Shown: positions 14,064-20,517 of the stretch, one piece after another
Position numbering within the stretch: the first letter of the stretch is position 1
Layout: each line of letters opens with the position of its first letter
From: a virus
DNA length: 64,000 bases
Virus record (IMG/VR): IMGVR_UViG_3300032820_000001
Location: 1 to 64,000 of that record
Strand: one strand, 5' to 3'
The notes under the pieces: generated by a model
Told to the model about the DNA's origin: nothing
What the model saw: only the letters and a program-made list of their open reading frames with translations
Databases searched by the model: none
Made by a program: the position numbers and the translations under genes

Positions 14064-14441
14064 TTATTTCGTCCGAATGGAAGGAAAGCTGTCTAGCAAA
14101 TCGGTTATATCTGGGAGGTTTCCACACTCAAGGGGGCTCCGCTCTTTTTCTATCTCTGAGGTGAGGTGCTTCCGGTGGGAAGCCGCCTTCAAGTCGCTGC
14201 GATAGAAGGAGCCGTAACCTGCATTAAACTTACCATAGTGGTATTGGCCTCTTCGCGCTCTGGGGCCGTGATCATTGATCCACTTAACTCTATAAGTGGG
14301 GCCGAGCCCATAAGGACTGCTCTTGTTAATTTCCATTACAAGTCCAATAATATTTCCCTTGCGCCAATCTTCATAGTAGCGCCAAGCAATTTGAAGGTTG
14401 ACCCCCTTCGCAGATAATGTTACTAAATCTCCAACGTTCAT
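14064..14441 (-). CDS. GDLV-family protein with C-terminal extension
   Basis: The 125-residue product has VGDLVTLSAKG from residue 3, IIGLVMEIN near 30 and YRVKWINDHG near 45, then a positively charged region (ARRGQYHYGKFNAGYG) and a 40-residue C-terminal extension ending in DITDLLDSFPSIRTK. Start is the ATG at 14441, whose ATGA overlaps the upstream stop. It is the longest copy in the run. Confidence 0.72.
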   Translation of the reverse strand: MNVGDLVTLSAKGVNLQIAWRYYEDWRKGNIIGLVMEINKSSPYGLGPTYRVKWINDHGPRARRGQYHYGKFNAGYGSFYRSDLKAASHRKHLTSEIEKERSPLECGNLPDITDLLDSFPSIRTK

Positions 14442-14659
14442 TTTACCACCTCCAGGTGCTTCCACATTGTTTTATCCAAGAGCCGGGGCTCTGAAGATCC
14501 GATGGGGAGTATTTTTAAATTGGTGACGGTATAAGTGTTCATGCCATCGCCTTCATCATCAAATAGGATCTCCTCCTCACCCAAATAAAGTGCTACGGTA
14601 TCATTCAAAGGGTAGCCCCCATAAACATAATCAATCTTCACTAAATCTCCTACTTTCAT
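14438..14659 (-). CDS. GDLV-family protein
   Basis: The 73-residue product has VGDLVKIDYVYG from residue 3, VALYLGEEE in the second strand, a YTVTNLKIL third strand and HLEVVK at the end. The G-I-V is replaced by A-L-Y. Both ends touch neighbours through four-base ATGA overlaps. Confidence 0.75.
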   Translation of the reverse strand: MKVGDLVKIDYVYGGYPLNDTVALYLGEEEILFDDEGDGMNTYTVTNLKILPIGSSEPRLLDKTMWKHLEVVK

Positions 14660-14823
14660 GCCACCACCTCGTACCACTTTTGGGCTACTCGTTCTTCAAT
14701 CCACAATCTGTTTCCGGTCGTGCAATTCAAAATAAAAATATCTCCCTCATGAATATCCACTACTAGCCATGGATCGCTCCTTCCTCCAAATACTTTCTGA
14801 ATTACTAAATCGCCCAATTTCAT
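14656..14823 (-). CDS. GDLV-family protein, 55 residues
   Basis: The product has LGDLVIQKVFG from residue 3, PWLVVDIHEG, FILNCTTGNRLW and WYEVVA. It is one of the shortest copies. Start is the ATG at 14823, which overlaps the upstream stop by four bases; a longer frame to 14898 would run through the upstream gene and is rejected. Confidence 0.75.
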   Translation of the reverse strand: MKLGDLVIQKVFGGRSDPWLVVDIHEGDIFILNCTTGNRLWIEERVAQKWYEVVA

Positions 14824-15008
14824 GACAATTTCTCCAGGGAAGATCGAGCTAACCGATAAGTGTAGCCTCCCAAGAGGACTACAGGATCTCCAGGGCAAGA
14901 GCGACCACCATGGTCAAAGCGAATGAGCAAACCCACCGTTTCTTTATCCAAAGTGGTGGCACCTTTTGTCACTACTAAATCTCCAATCTTAATCACTTTA
15001 TCTTCCAT
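14820..15008 (-). CDS. GDLV-family protein, head of the second tandem run
   Basis: The 62-residue product has IGDLVVTKGA from residue 8, VGLLIRFDHG near 25, PVVLLGGYTYR and SLEKLS. It is the first of eight family genes read one after another. Its start lies inside the end of the upstream helical gene by 16 bases. Confidence 0.76.
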   Translation of the reverse strand: MEDKVIKIGDLVVTKGATTLDKETVGLLIRFDHGGRSCPGDPVVLLGGYTYRLARSSLEKLS

Positions 15009-15193
15009 TTGTTCGTCGTTTCATCTAGGGTGCCCCGGTCTGCCACATGCTCTGCAAGGCTCACAATGAGCCTGAGAGCATCCAGCTCCTTCTCTGGTAG
15101 CAGCCCATTAGCGGTGTCTATGAGGCCCTTAGCAGTCTCCACAGCGTCCTCTAACTCCCATTGGGAGTAGATCTCCCACTCCAGAAAGGTCAT
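14993..15193 (-). CDS. Hypothetical helical protein
   Basis: The 66-residue protein forms probably three helices (WELEDAVETAKGLIDTANG, EKELDALRLIVSLAEHV). Start is the ATG at 15193, which overlaps the upstream stop (ATGA) and has GGGGG five bases before it. No family is recognised. Confidence 0.58.
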   Translation of the reverse strand: MTFLEWEIYSQWELEDAVETAKGLIDTANGLLPEKELDALRLIVSLAEHVADRGTLDETTNKWKIK

Positions 15194-15552
15194 TGTGACC
15201 CCCATCGGTTGACGTCTGTGATGTCCCAATCGGACTTCTTGGTGATGCCTCGAACGTGCTTATTACGCACGAAGAAGCGCCGAGGGATGTTTGGCTTGCC
15301 CTTGGTGGGCACAAAATGGCATGCATTTTGAGGCACAAGTATCACGGTGCCCTTGAGGTAGGCAGCAAAACTGTTGCCGTCCACCACCTCCGCGATGATA
15401 TAGGGATCAATCTCTCTGCCCCCCACCTGCCTCAAAGAATTAACTCCTGGCAGGGTGTGGAGTTTGATACACTCGATAGAATTATTATCGGGTCGCATGT
15501 CTTCCATGATCTCTTCAATCATTTCAGGGCTAATGTAATCTTCTGCTCTCAT
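15190..15552 (-). CDS. Hypothetical protein
   Basis: The 120-residue protein starts with an acidic helical tail (SPEMIEEIMEDMRPDN) and continues with a beta-rich part (IIAEVVDGNSFAAYLKGTVI, then a basic RRFFVRNKHVRG). The strand pattern recalls a barrel but the family signature is missing. No function assigned. Confidence 0.58.
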   Translation of the reverse strand: MRAEDYISPEMIEEIMEDMRPDNNSIECIKLHTLPGVNSLRQVGGREIDPYIIAEVVDGNSFAAYLKGTVILVPQNACHFVPTKGKPNIPRRFFVRNKHVRGITKKSDWDITDVNRWGSQ

Positions 15553-15555
15553 ATT

Positions 15556-15699
15556 TTACTCTCTTTCATACCCGTCAAACCAGCCATCACCGGAGGTGCT
15601 AGGATCGTTGCAGTGTGCTTGTGCTTGCTCAAGGGTTAAGCCCCAATTAATAACATGGTTATCACCTTTAAATCTAAATCTAATAATCTTATAAGTCAT
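15556..15699 (-). CDS. Conserved phage protein with GLTLEQAQAHC motif, 47 residues
   Basis: The product reads MTYKIIRFRFKGDNHVI, then GLTLEQAQAHCNDPSTSGDG and WFDGYERE. Small proteins with this strand pair, a short helix with LTLEEAQxHC, and a C-terminal WFDG(Y) are familiar from many phage and some bacterial genomes, always without a known role. Start is the ATG at 15699; the longer frame to 15762 would overlap the upstream gene. Confidence 0.68.
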   Translation of the reverse strand: MTYKIIRFRFKGDNHVINWGLTLEQAQAHCNDPSTSGDGWFDGYERE

Positions 15700-15922
15700 C
15701 TTCTGGTTCTCCTTCTTCTGTGTCATCCCAATCGGTTGTGTAGATGCGCTCTTCACGCTCATCCTCCAGTTCTTGGATCACATCATTGTTAAAGTATTCT
15801 CTAACCGCTTCATAGACGCCAGTAACGTGCGTAACCAAAAAGTCACTCCCCTCCACATGGCAGATCTCTCGCAATTTGGCATCATACATTTCATCGGTTA
15901 TCCAATCATATTCATGCGTCAT
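15689..15922 (-). CDS. Hypothetical acidic phage protein
   Basis: The 77-residue protein (MTHEYDWITDEMYD at the start) has a helix-rich middle with GVYEAVREYFNND and a very acidic tail (EEGEPEDDL). The sequence resembles widespread small phage proteins of unknown role that carry an EhyNNxV-like C-terminal helix. It overlaps the next two genes by about 10 bases each. Confidence 0.6.
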   Translation of the reverse strand: MTHEYDWITDEMYDAKLREICHVEGSDFLVTHVTGVYEAVREYFNNDVIQELEDEREERIYTTDWDDTEEGEPEDDL

Positions 15923-16100
15923 TGGGAACGCTCCTCTCAATATAGCCAGCCTCCAGTAGAGCCTGTGCGTGTCGCTGATACGATCCTTGCAGACTATAGA
16001 TTATGCGGGTGTCTAGGAGGGTTTGAAAGAAGTCTATGACTTCCTCATCATCCATATCCCCTTGCTCGTAGGCCATAATTTGATTTACAACATCTTTCAT
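15912..16100 (-). CDS. Conserved small phage protein (YEQGxxDDE / LQGxYxR type)
   Basis: The 62-residue product has AYEQGDMDDEEVIDFFQTL followed by a SLQGSYQRHA stretch and ALLEAGYI. This pattern is common in phage accessory regions and in some mobile elements, as a short helical protein without known function. Its presence next to other such proteins marks this segment as a typical phage early-gene field. Confidence 0.68.
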   Translation of the reverse strand: MKDVVNQIMAYEQGDMDDEEVIDFFQTLLDTRIIYSLQGSYQRHAQALLEAGYIERSVPNDA

Positions 16101-16441
16101 TATATCACCTCATGCGTGAATGCTTGGTTGGTGGGTTTGATAGGCTGTTGCCCATCTGCGTAGGCCCGAAGGTTAATCTCACTGGTATAAACCACCTCAA
16201 GGCGATCATACTTATCATTACCGATGCGTTCATGCACTAGCCCCTTAAAATAATTGACGTGCTGGGAGGTGGTGTTGCTATACTTCTTATCAGTGATGAT
16301 AAGATGACTGAAAAGATAATCATGCACCATCACTGGAGTATCATACGAAAAGAATATACTAATGGTTTCGTTCTTGTCCTGCGTTCGCTTGGGTTGGTAA
16401 TGTAAGACGGTTTTGTTGTTACCTAAATTTTCTAATCTCAT
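16100..16441 (-). CDS. Conserved phage protein with TDKKYSNTTSQH motif
   Basis: The 113-residue product contains IFFSYDTPVMVHD and ITDKKYSNTTSQHVNYF near its middle, a combination seen in many phage and plasmid small proteins of unknown role. The first half is beta-rich. It shares one base with each neighbour. Confidence 0.66.
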   Translation of the reverse strand: MRLENLGNNKTVLHYQPKRTQDKNETISIFFSYDTPVMVHDYLFSHLIITDKKYSNTTSQHVNYFKGLVHERIGNDKYDRLEVVYTSEINLRAYADGQQPIKPTNQAFTHEVI

Positions 16442-16707
16442 TATTTCTTCTCCTGTGTGTGGGTGTCAATGGGTTGGAGGTTATCAATCAAGGATTCCAA
16501 TCCTTCTGGGGTTTCATCTTCTTCTAACAGATCATCATGCATGCCATGCTCTTGGATTTCTCCTATTAATTCTTCGGTGGTATAAGTTTTGTAGTCCTCC
16601 ATTAAGTAGGTTATGGCTATCTCCACCAGCGTATCCAAATCCATACCATCCACCAATCGCGTGGCGTATTCTTCTGCGCTTTCTTTGAGGCTAAATTTCA
16701 ATTTCAT
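16441..16707 (-). CDS. Hypothetical acidic helical protein
   Basis: The 88-residue protein is helical with an acidic middle (DDLLEEDETPEGLESLIDNL) and the segment LVEIAITYLMEDYKTYT. That segment resembles part of the product at 8416-8754 (LAMTYLEDSYTE). Distant paralogy is possible. No function assigned. Confidence 0.58.
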   Translation of the reverse strand: MKLKFSLKESAEEYATRLVDGMDLDTLVEIAITYLMEDYKTYTTEELIGEIQEHGMHDDLLEEDETPEGLESLIDNLQPIDTHTQEKK

Positions 16708-16718
16708 CTTGTTGCTTC

Positions 16719-16868
16719 CTAACCTAAAATAGTGTCTTGGTATGCTCTTGCTTCTTCAATCGTATCGAAAGTTTCATACACCCCTTTGGGCAAATCTATA
16801 TCCTCATAATGATCTTCATCTTCATCGATCTCTTCAATGTACGTCCATATTTTATAATGTTTTGCCAT
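16719..16868 (-). CDS. Small phage protein of YKIWxxIEEIDE type, 49 residues
   Basis: The product starts MAKHYKIWTYIEEIDEDEDH and contains LPKGVYETFDTIEEARAYQ. Proteins of this plan, a strand pair with acidic spacer and a helix with FxTxEEAxAF, are frequent in phages and plasmids and have no known function. The frame is bounded by a good ATG at 16868 and a TAG. Confidence 0.62.
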   Translation of the reverse strand: MAKHYKIWTYIEEIDEDEDHYEDIDLPKGVYETFDTIEEARAYQDTILG

Positions 16869-16879
16869 GGTATCTCCTT

Positions 16880-17107
16880 CTAATCGTTGTAACAGGCTTG
16901 GTCAAAGGGGCCTTGGTAAAGCACCTCAGTGCGCTGTACCACATCATCACGAGCCACCCTAGCAGTCTCTAAGACGCTTTCGCGTTGGGTGTCATCCAAC
17001 TCCCCTAGCTGAGAGAGGAAGGACAGCAGAGCCATGTCTGGGCAGTGTAGGCGGGATGCCATGAGGATTTTGCTAGTGAGTTGAGCGATTGTTTGGTCTT
17101 GGGTCAT
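16880..17107 (-). CDS. Hypothetical helical protein
   Basis: The 75-residue protein is almost entirely helical (TIAQLTSKILMASRLHC and SVLETARVARDDVVQRTEVL). No membrane segment or motif is present. It is one of a group of small genes at 15.0-19.6 kb that probably share one transcript. Confidence 0.57.
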   Translation of the reverse strand: MTQDQTIAQLTSKILMASRLHCPDMALLSFLSQLGELDDTQRESVLETARVARDDVVQRTEVLYQGPFDQACYND

Positions 17108-17115
17108 ATTATCTC

Positions 17116-17319
17116 CTATGATAATTTAGTGAGTGAGTCTGAGAGAAACCATTCATTCATATTAATGGTAGTGCCATTGTTGAGCCAGAACACCTGAACG
17201 TGAGTGTGAGGGCTTTTATTAACAACCTTCTTTACAATCCCTTGAAGAATGGGATACCCAAACACTTCTTGGTTGTGCGAAAGACCGTCGTGCGTAACTA
17301 AATCGCCAATTGCTAACAT
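17116..17319 (-). CDS. GDLV-family protein
   Basis: The 67-residue product has IGDLVTHDGL near residue 4, LQGIVKKV near 24, VQVFWLNNG near 41 and SLTKLS at the end. It is an isolated copy away from the tandem runs. Start is the ATG at 17319, immediately after the upstream stop. Confidence 0.75.
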   Translation of the reverse strand: MLAIGDLVTHDGLSHNQEVFGYPILQGIVKKVVNKSPHTHVQVFWLNNGTTINMNEWFLSDSLTKLS

Positions 17320-17320
17320 G

Positions 17321-17485
17321 CTATTTCTTCTCCTGATCATTTTTAGTTTTAATATATTCAATGGCCTTGACTTCAAGGGCATCAATATCTTCATCTTCAT
17401 CATACATTAAATCAAATGCGCCTATCCAACCTAAATCTTCTGCGAGTTCAAGGATCTCGCCTACTCCCATGTTATCAAAATCCAT
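17321..17485 (-). CDS. Hypothetical acidic protein, 54 residues
   Basis: The product (MDFDNMGVGEILELAEDLGW at the start) is acidic and helical with a C-terminal charged tail. I start at the ATG at 17485 because AAGGAA lies six bases upstream and because the longer frame runs through the upstream gene. Confidence 0.58.
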   Translation of the reverse strand: MDFDNMGVGEILELAEDLGWIGAFDLMYDEDEDIDALEVKAIEYIKTKNDQEKK

Positions 17486-17486
17486 T

Positions 17487-17825
17487 TTAAATTCCTTCAA
17501 TGGTAACGTTAATTTCTTTTCTAAATCCCCAAGGGTTGTCCCACCAAGCACCTTCATCACCGCTAGACTCGTCCGATGGGTATTCGGGGCATGCTTCGAT
17601 GACAATATAATCCTCAATATCTTGGGGTGCCAAATCAGAATAGAGTTTGTCTATCTCTTTGTCATAATTCCGATACCACTTAATATCCTCAAAGATAAAT
17701 GCAATCCCTTCTGGTTCTGGTGCTGCCAATCGTGCATCATGCTGCAGAAAGTGGCGGCTTTCATCTGAGAGTTTCTTATAAATTTCACTCTTCATACAAA
17801 CAACAATATCGCTTCGGGTTCCCAT
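17487..17825 (-). CDS. Conserved phage protein (MGTRSDI type)
   Basis: The 112-residue product starts MGTRSDIVVCMKSEIYKKLS and has a middle with IAFIFEDIKWYRNYDKEID. Proteins beginning MGTRSxI are recurring in phage genomes and are annotated as hypothetical. Start is the ATG at 17825, just after the upstream stop. Predicted alpha/beta fold without catalytic signature. Confidence 0.66.
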   Translation of the reverse strand: MGTRSDIVVCMKSEIYKKLSDESRHFLQHDARLAAPEPEGIAFIFEDIKWYRNYDKEIDKLYSDLAPQDIEDYIVIEACPEYPSDESSGDEGAWWDNPWGFRKEINVTIEGI

Positions 17826-17826
17826 A

Positions 17827-18036
17827 TTATTCTTCTCCTTCAAAAACTTCATCTTGACATTCTTTACACAGGCCAGAAATTTCATATTCCTTGGCGTATG
17901 TTTCCGTGGGAAGGTTGGTAACAACCTCTTTACAGGACACGCAAGTTTCATCCAAGATGGATTGCTCACGGTCATAGCCGAACACCTCTGTGAGATGACG
18001 GTTGATGCGGGGGGCTTTAATAGTTGGAATGAGCAT
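17827..18036 (-). CDS. Small zinc-ribbon protein (CxxC...CxxC)
   Basis: The 69-residue product has Cys32-Cys35 (TCVSC) and Cys57-Cys60 (LCKEC), spaced like a zinc ribbon. It begins with PRINRHLTEVFGYDRE, a start shared by small phage zinc-ribbon proteins that I have seen annotated as hypothetical. It may be a nucleic-acid or protein adaptor; no partner can be named from the context. Confidence 0.68.
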   Translation of the reverse strand: MLIPTIKAPRINRHLTEVFGYDREQSILDETCVSCKEVVTNLPTETYAKEYEISGLCKECQDEVFEGEE

Positions 18037-18223
18037 TGGGGATTCCTTTCTGGACTTGCTTGAGGGCTTCTTTGGCGGATTTTAAATCGGGGTAATGTTC
18101 TGCTATTCGGCGTTGTAAATCTTCCACCTGAACGTCCTGTGAGGGGTTAGTGGGGCGAGTATAATACCCGCACCCAAATTCATAACGGGCTAAATCTTTA
18201 ATCACTTGATGATACTTTTCCAT
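18017..18223 (-). CDS. Hypothetical protein
   Basis: The 68-residue protein starts MEKYHQVIKDLARYEFG and has a helical C-terminal half (QVEDLQRRIAEHYPDLKSA). Start is the ATG at 18223; a longer frame to 18370 overlaps the upstream gene. It overlaps the zinc-ribbon gene by 20 bases. Confidence 0.57.
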   Translation of the reverse strand: MEKYHQVIKDLARYEFGCGYYTRPTNPSQDVQVEDLQRRIAEHYPDLKSAKEALKQVQKGIPNAHSNY

Positions 18224-18224
18224 T

Positions 18225-18461
18225 TTATTCTCCTTTTCCCGCCAAGAAATCACCGTAACGGATATGGCTACGGTGGCGATAATCCATCTTAAAGCCATAG
18301 TCCAATGCTTCGCGTACCGTTCTAAACATTTTCCTCTCAACGGCTCCGGTGGTGCTACGGTACAGCCCAACCTCCTTTACATCACCATCCAAATCAGTGG
18401 TTGTCCACGTTGCGAAGATGCCATTGCCTCCCATGGGGCCTTTCCAGTCGTTTGGGTTCAT
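18225..18461 (-). CDS. Hypothetical protein
   Basis: The 78-residue product (MNPNDWKGPMGGNGIFATW) is Gly/Asp/Arg-rich, with a strand pair around FATWTTTDLDGDVKEVGLY and a helix containing FRTVREALDYG. It could be a small beta-hairpin/helix protein. Start is the ATG at 18461, one base after the upstream stop. Confidence 0.58.
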   Translation of the reverse strand: MNPNDWKGPMGGNGIFATWTTTDLDGDVKEVGLYRSTTGAVERKMFRTVREALDYGFKMDYRHRSHIRYGDFLAGKGE

Positions 18462-18462
18462 A

Positions 18463-18795
18463 TTAATCAACGTTCCTTTCGGCCTTAACAGCCTCTACAT
18501 GCTTACAGGTTCGACGATAGGCAAAGCCAGTGCATTCGCAATTGGTTTTACCATCAGTCCAGACTTCTACTTTATACTCGTTGCCCTTGGAGCCTTTCAC
18601 GGTTGTCCTATGACATCGATTAATCTCTGGATCAATTAATGCCCCTTCCTTCTTCCAATCATCCACCCAATCAAGGTCGCTCAGTTGGGTGTCAGCGGGT
18701 ACTTCGAGCCACTCGCCTCCCGCGCATGCGTACCATTTATCGCTTACGGGCGATTGAAACACAGTTGGATTCATTGGGCCTGAAATCTTAATCAT
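18463..18795 (-). CDS. SWIM-type zinc-finger protein
   Basis: The 110-residue product has Cys86, Cys88, Cys97 and His99 in the order C-x-C-x8-C-x-H (NCECTGFAYRRTCKH), after a strand pair YKVEVWTDGKT. That is the SWIM zinc-finger plan, used for DNA or protein binding in transposases, helicases and ubiquitin ligases. The N-terminal half is unassigned. As an isolated finger in a phage it could bind DNA or a host protein; this is inference. Confidence 0.78.
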   Translation of the reverse strand: MIKISGPMNPTVFQSPVSDKWYACAGGEWLEVPADTQLSDLDWVDDWKKEGALIDPEINRCHRTTVKGSKGNEYKVEVWTDGKTNCECTGFAYRRTCKHVEAVKAERNVD

Positions 18796-19074
18796 TTATT
18801 CTTCCTCTACTTCTTCAATTTCGTTTAGCGGTATCCAGCCCATCCAACGTGGGACGAAACGCCAATTTGGATCATTCTCACCCTCTGGCGTTACAAACTT
18901 GGTATCTTCTTCCAGCGATTGCATGGAAATGCACTCTTTACCTCGCAACTCACCAAACTTAAAAATGGTGGTTACGGGCTCGTTGGTTTCCTCCATTCGG
19001 GCTCCCACTACCAAGGTATGCTCTCGGAAGCGGTTTTTGGTTCGCTTGCTTGCGTTCGCTTTGGCTTTAAACAT
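18796..19074 (-). CDS. Hypothetical protein
   Basis: The 92-residue protein has a basic start (MFKAKANASKRTKNRFREHT), a beta-rich middle and an acidic end (WIPLNEIEEVEEE). It directly precedes the SWIM gene, with adjacent stop and start. No motif assigned. Confidence 0.57.
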   Translation of the reverse strand: MFKAKANASKRTKNRFREHTLVVGARMEETNEPVTTIFKFGELRGKECISMQSLEEDTKFVTPEGENDPNWRFVPRWMGWIPLNEIEEVEEE

Positions 19075-19273
19075 TAACAATATCCTTTGACTTAAAAAGT
19101 TTTGAGGGACACTCGGACAAATCGAGGGTTTGAATTCTAGGCTTGGTTACACCATGCGCAATCACTAGGTTGTTAGCCACAACAATGGCCTCTTTGCCAG
19201 ATTTCGCCTTAGTGTAAAGGACTTCTTCTTCGGTCTTTCCGGGTGGGATTCCCCAAATTACAAATTCTTTCAT
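19067..19273 (-). CDS. Hypothetical protein
   Basis: The 68-residue protein has alternating strands and a helix: MKEFVIWGIPPGKTEEEVL, KSGKEAIVVANNLV, then VTKPRIQTLDLSE. The alpha/beta plan resembles small phage proteins of unknown role. It overlaps the next gene by 8 bases and shares one base with the upstream one. Confidence 0.58.
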   Translation of the reverse strand: MKEFVIWGIPPGKTEEEVLYTKAKSGKEAIVVANNLVIAHGVTKPRIQTLDLSECPSKLFKSKDIVNV

Positions 19274-19608
19274 TATTCACCTGCCTTTTCTTGCTCAACA
19301 GCCATCGCAGCGGCTTGTTTCAGGACACACACAAAACCTGCTTGTGTTGGAAAATCCCCAACCGATTCCCACTCTGCTCTTGTGGGCATGTGATTATTGT
19401 ATGCCAATCTATCCCACTTCTTGAGAGCGATGTGATTGAAGTGCCCGTCATTCCGGGGGCTCATCAGAGCTTCCATGCCAAAATAGCCCTTCACAATTTC
19501 CACGAGCCCTTGCTTTACCAGTTGTCGGTAATACTGCTCATGGGTACAGGCGTTGTTTTGAATGTAGTCTTTGCGGGTGTAGAAAAATGGGGTTGCTGGA
19601 TGCGTCAT
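19273..19608 (-). CDS. Hypothetical protein, first gene of a long transcript
   Basis: The 111-residue product (MTHPATPFFYTRKDYIQNN) has a helical N-terminal part that looks like a short winged-helix (YYRQLVKQGLVEIVKGYFG), then an Ala-rich C-terminus. GAAAGG precedes the ATG at 19608 by nine bases, and the promoter at 19643-19670 is 35 bases upstream. An early regulatory role is possible from position and the helix pattern but unproven. Confidence 0.6.
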   Translation of the reverse strand: MTHPATPFFYTRKDYIQNNACTHEQYYRQLVKQGLVEIVKGYFGMEALMSPRNDGHFNHIALKKWDRLAYNNHMPTRAEWESVGDFPTQAGFVCVLKQAAAMAVEQEKAGE

Positions 19609-19642
19609 AATTTTGAGCCTTTCTCGATTTTTAAGATGTCCC

Positions 19643-19670
19643 ATCATACCATACTGGCCAAGAAGATCAA
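19643..19670 (-). promoter_or_regulatory. Sigma70-like promoter, extended -10
   Basis: TTGATC (19665-19670) and TATGAT (19643-19648) are 16 bases apart on the minus strand, with TGG directly before the -10. The arrangement copies that of the promoter at 8809-8836, including a conserved TACTGGC-like spacer. It should drive the small-gene field from 19.6 kb down to about 9.2 kb. Confidence 0.65.
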
Positions 19671-19858
19671 GGCTTTTCCACCTTCATTTCTCCTTAAAAG
19701 CCGGGGCTTTAGGGAGAAAACGACATTGCTGGACTTAGGCCCATTGACTGGACTTGGCTCAATTTGCGGGTAGTTGGGGGGATCTCCTAGATCCATCGGC
19801 ATGGCGCACCTCAAAGAAAAAGTGTAGTAAAAACAGTTACTTAGCTAACCCCTTGATT
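19671..19858. other. Non-coding region with hairpin and repeat words
   Basis: No frame of use occurs. At 19690-19717 CTCCTTAAAAGCC faces GGGGCTTTAGGGAG, a nearly perfect stem that may stop transcription from the genes upstream. The word ATTGCTGGACTT (19725-19736), a second CTGGACTT 11 bases further on, and TACTTAGCTAA (19838-19848) are shared with the region at 8.9-9.1 kb, in the same order. Confidence 0.5.
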
Positions 19859-20233
19859 TTAAAGGACATTTAGAGATCCTTTTTTCTTCTTAAACTCCCT
19901 GAGTTTGATCGTGTCGCTTTCCTTTGCATGGGGTAGGATGGAGTCAACCATCGGCTCGTAGAGGCTCACCACGATCCCTCGTAGGTGCTGGGGGCTCACA
20001 GGTTCGCTTCTGTAGGTCACAGGAAGAGTCTCTAGTGTCTCCCTTATGTGGCGTGAGATGTTGCGTGTGCGCGTCTTGTGGCGCTTCCTCAGATACACAA
20101 TTTCCTTCCTGAGATGATCGACTATCAGGACAGGGAGTCCAAAAGAAAACAAAATGGCCTTGGATGCTGTACGAATCCCGGCCACATCAAAGACTACAAG
20201 AGTCTTGTTTTTTTCTCGGTTGATAACTCTCAA
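19859..20233 (-). CDS. Hypothetical protein (TTG start)
   Basis: The 124-residue product is basic, with hydrophobic strands LVVFDVAG and FGLPVLIVDHL and an arginine-rich helix (RKRHKTRTRNISRHIRETLE). A TTG at 20233 lies six bases after AAAGGA and overlaps the upstream stop (TTGA), so I take it as start. The ATG-started longer frame would run through the signal-peptide gene. Function unknown; the Rossmann-like strands are only a hint. Confidence 0.55.
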   Translation of the reverse strand: MRVINREKNKTLVVFDVAGIRTASKAILFSFGLPVLIVDHLRKEIVYLRKRHKTRTRNISRHIRETLETLPVTYRSEPVSPQHLRGIVVSLYEPMVDSILPHAKESDTIKLREFKKKKGSLNVL

Positions 20234-20517
20234 AGTTTTTCCTTTTTTGCCCTCTTTCCTACGGGGCAAATTTCGTAGGTGCCACTCCCGAACGCGGTGA
20301 GGACAAATCGAATGCTCTTGACTTTCACCAGCACCTTGCGTTCCCACAAATCCACATCTTCCACCACCGCAATTCGGCAATGGAACGCATGAACAAAGGC
20401 ATCTATCTCTTTCTCTACATCCTTTAAGGTCTTGTGTCCACGCGCTAGGGCTGGAGCAATGAATAGGAGGGATGCACAAATGACACCACAGGCAAAGCTT
20501 TTAATATGGGGAATCAT
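20230..20517 (-). CDS. Small exported protein
   Basis: The 95-residue product begins MIPHIKSFACGVICASLLF and continues IAPALA with a signal-peptidase-like A-x-A end near residue 25. The mature part has two Cys, acidic and basic strands (WERKVLVKVKSIRFVL) and a lysine-rich tail. An ATG two codons earlier (20523) is possible. It lies just downstream of the VWA gene. Function unknown. Confidence 0.6.
   Translation of the reverse strand: MIPHIKSFACGVICASLLFIAPALARGHKTLKDVEKEIDAFVHAFHCRIAVVEDVDLWERKVLVKVKSIRFVLTAFGSGTYEICPVGKRAKKEKL

Noticed and set aside
14824-14898. N-terminal extension of the GDLV gene at 14656-14823
   Set aside because: It would run through the upstream gene; the family motif begins directly at the ATG at 14823, which has the ATGA overlap seen at other junctions.
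19859-20479. 206-residue version of the gene at 19859-20233
   Set aside because: The extra N-terminal 82 codons overlap the signal-peptide gene in another frame and have Cys/Pro-rich composition typical of a shadow frame.
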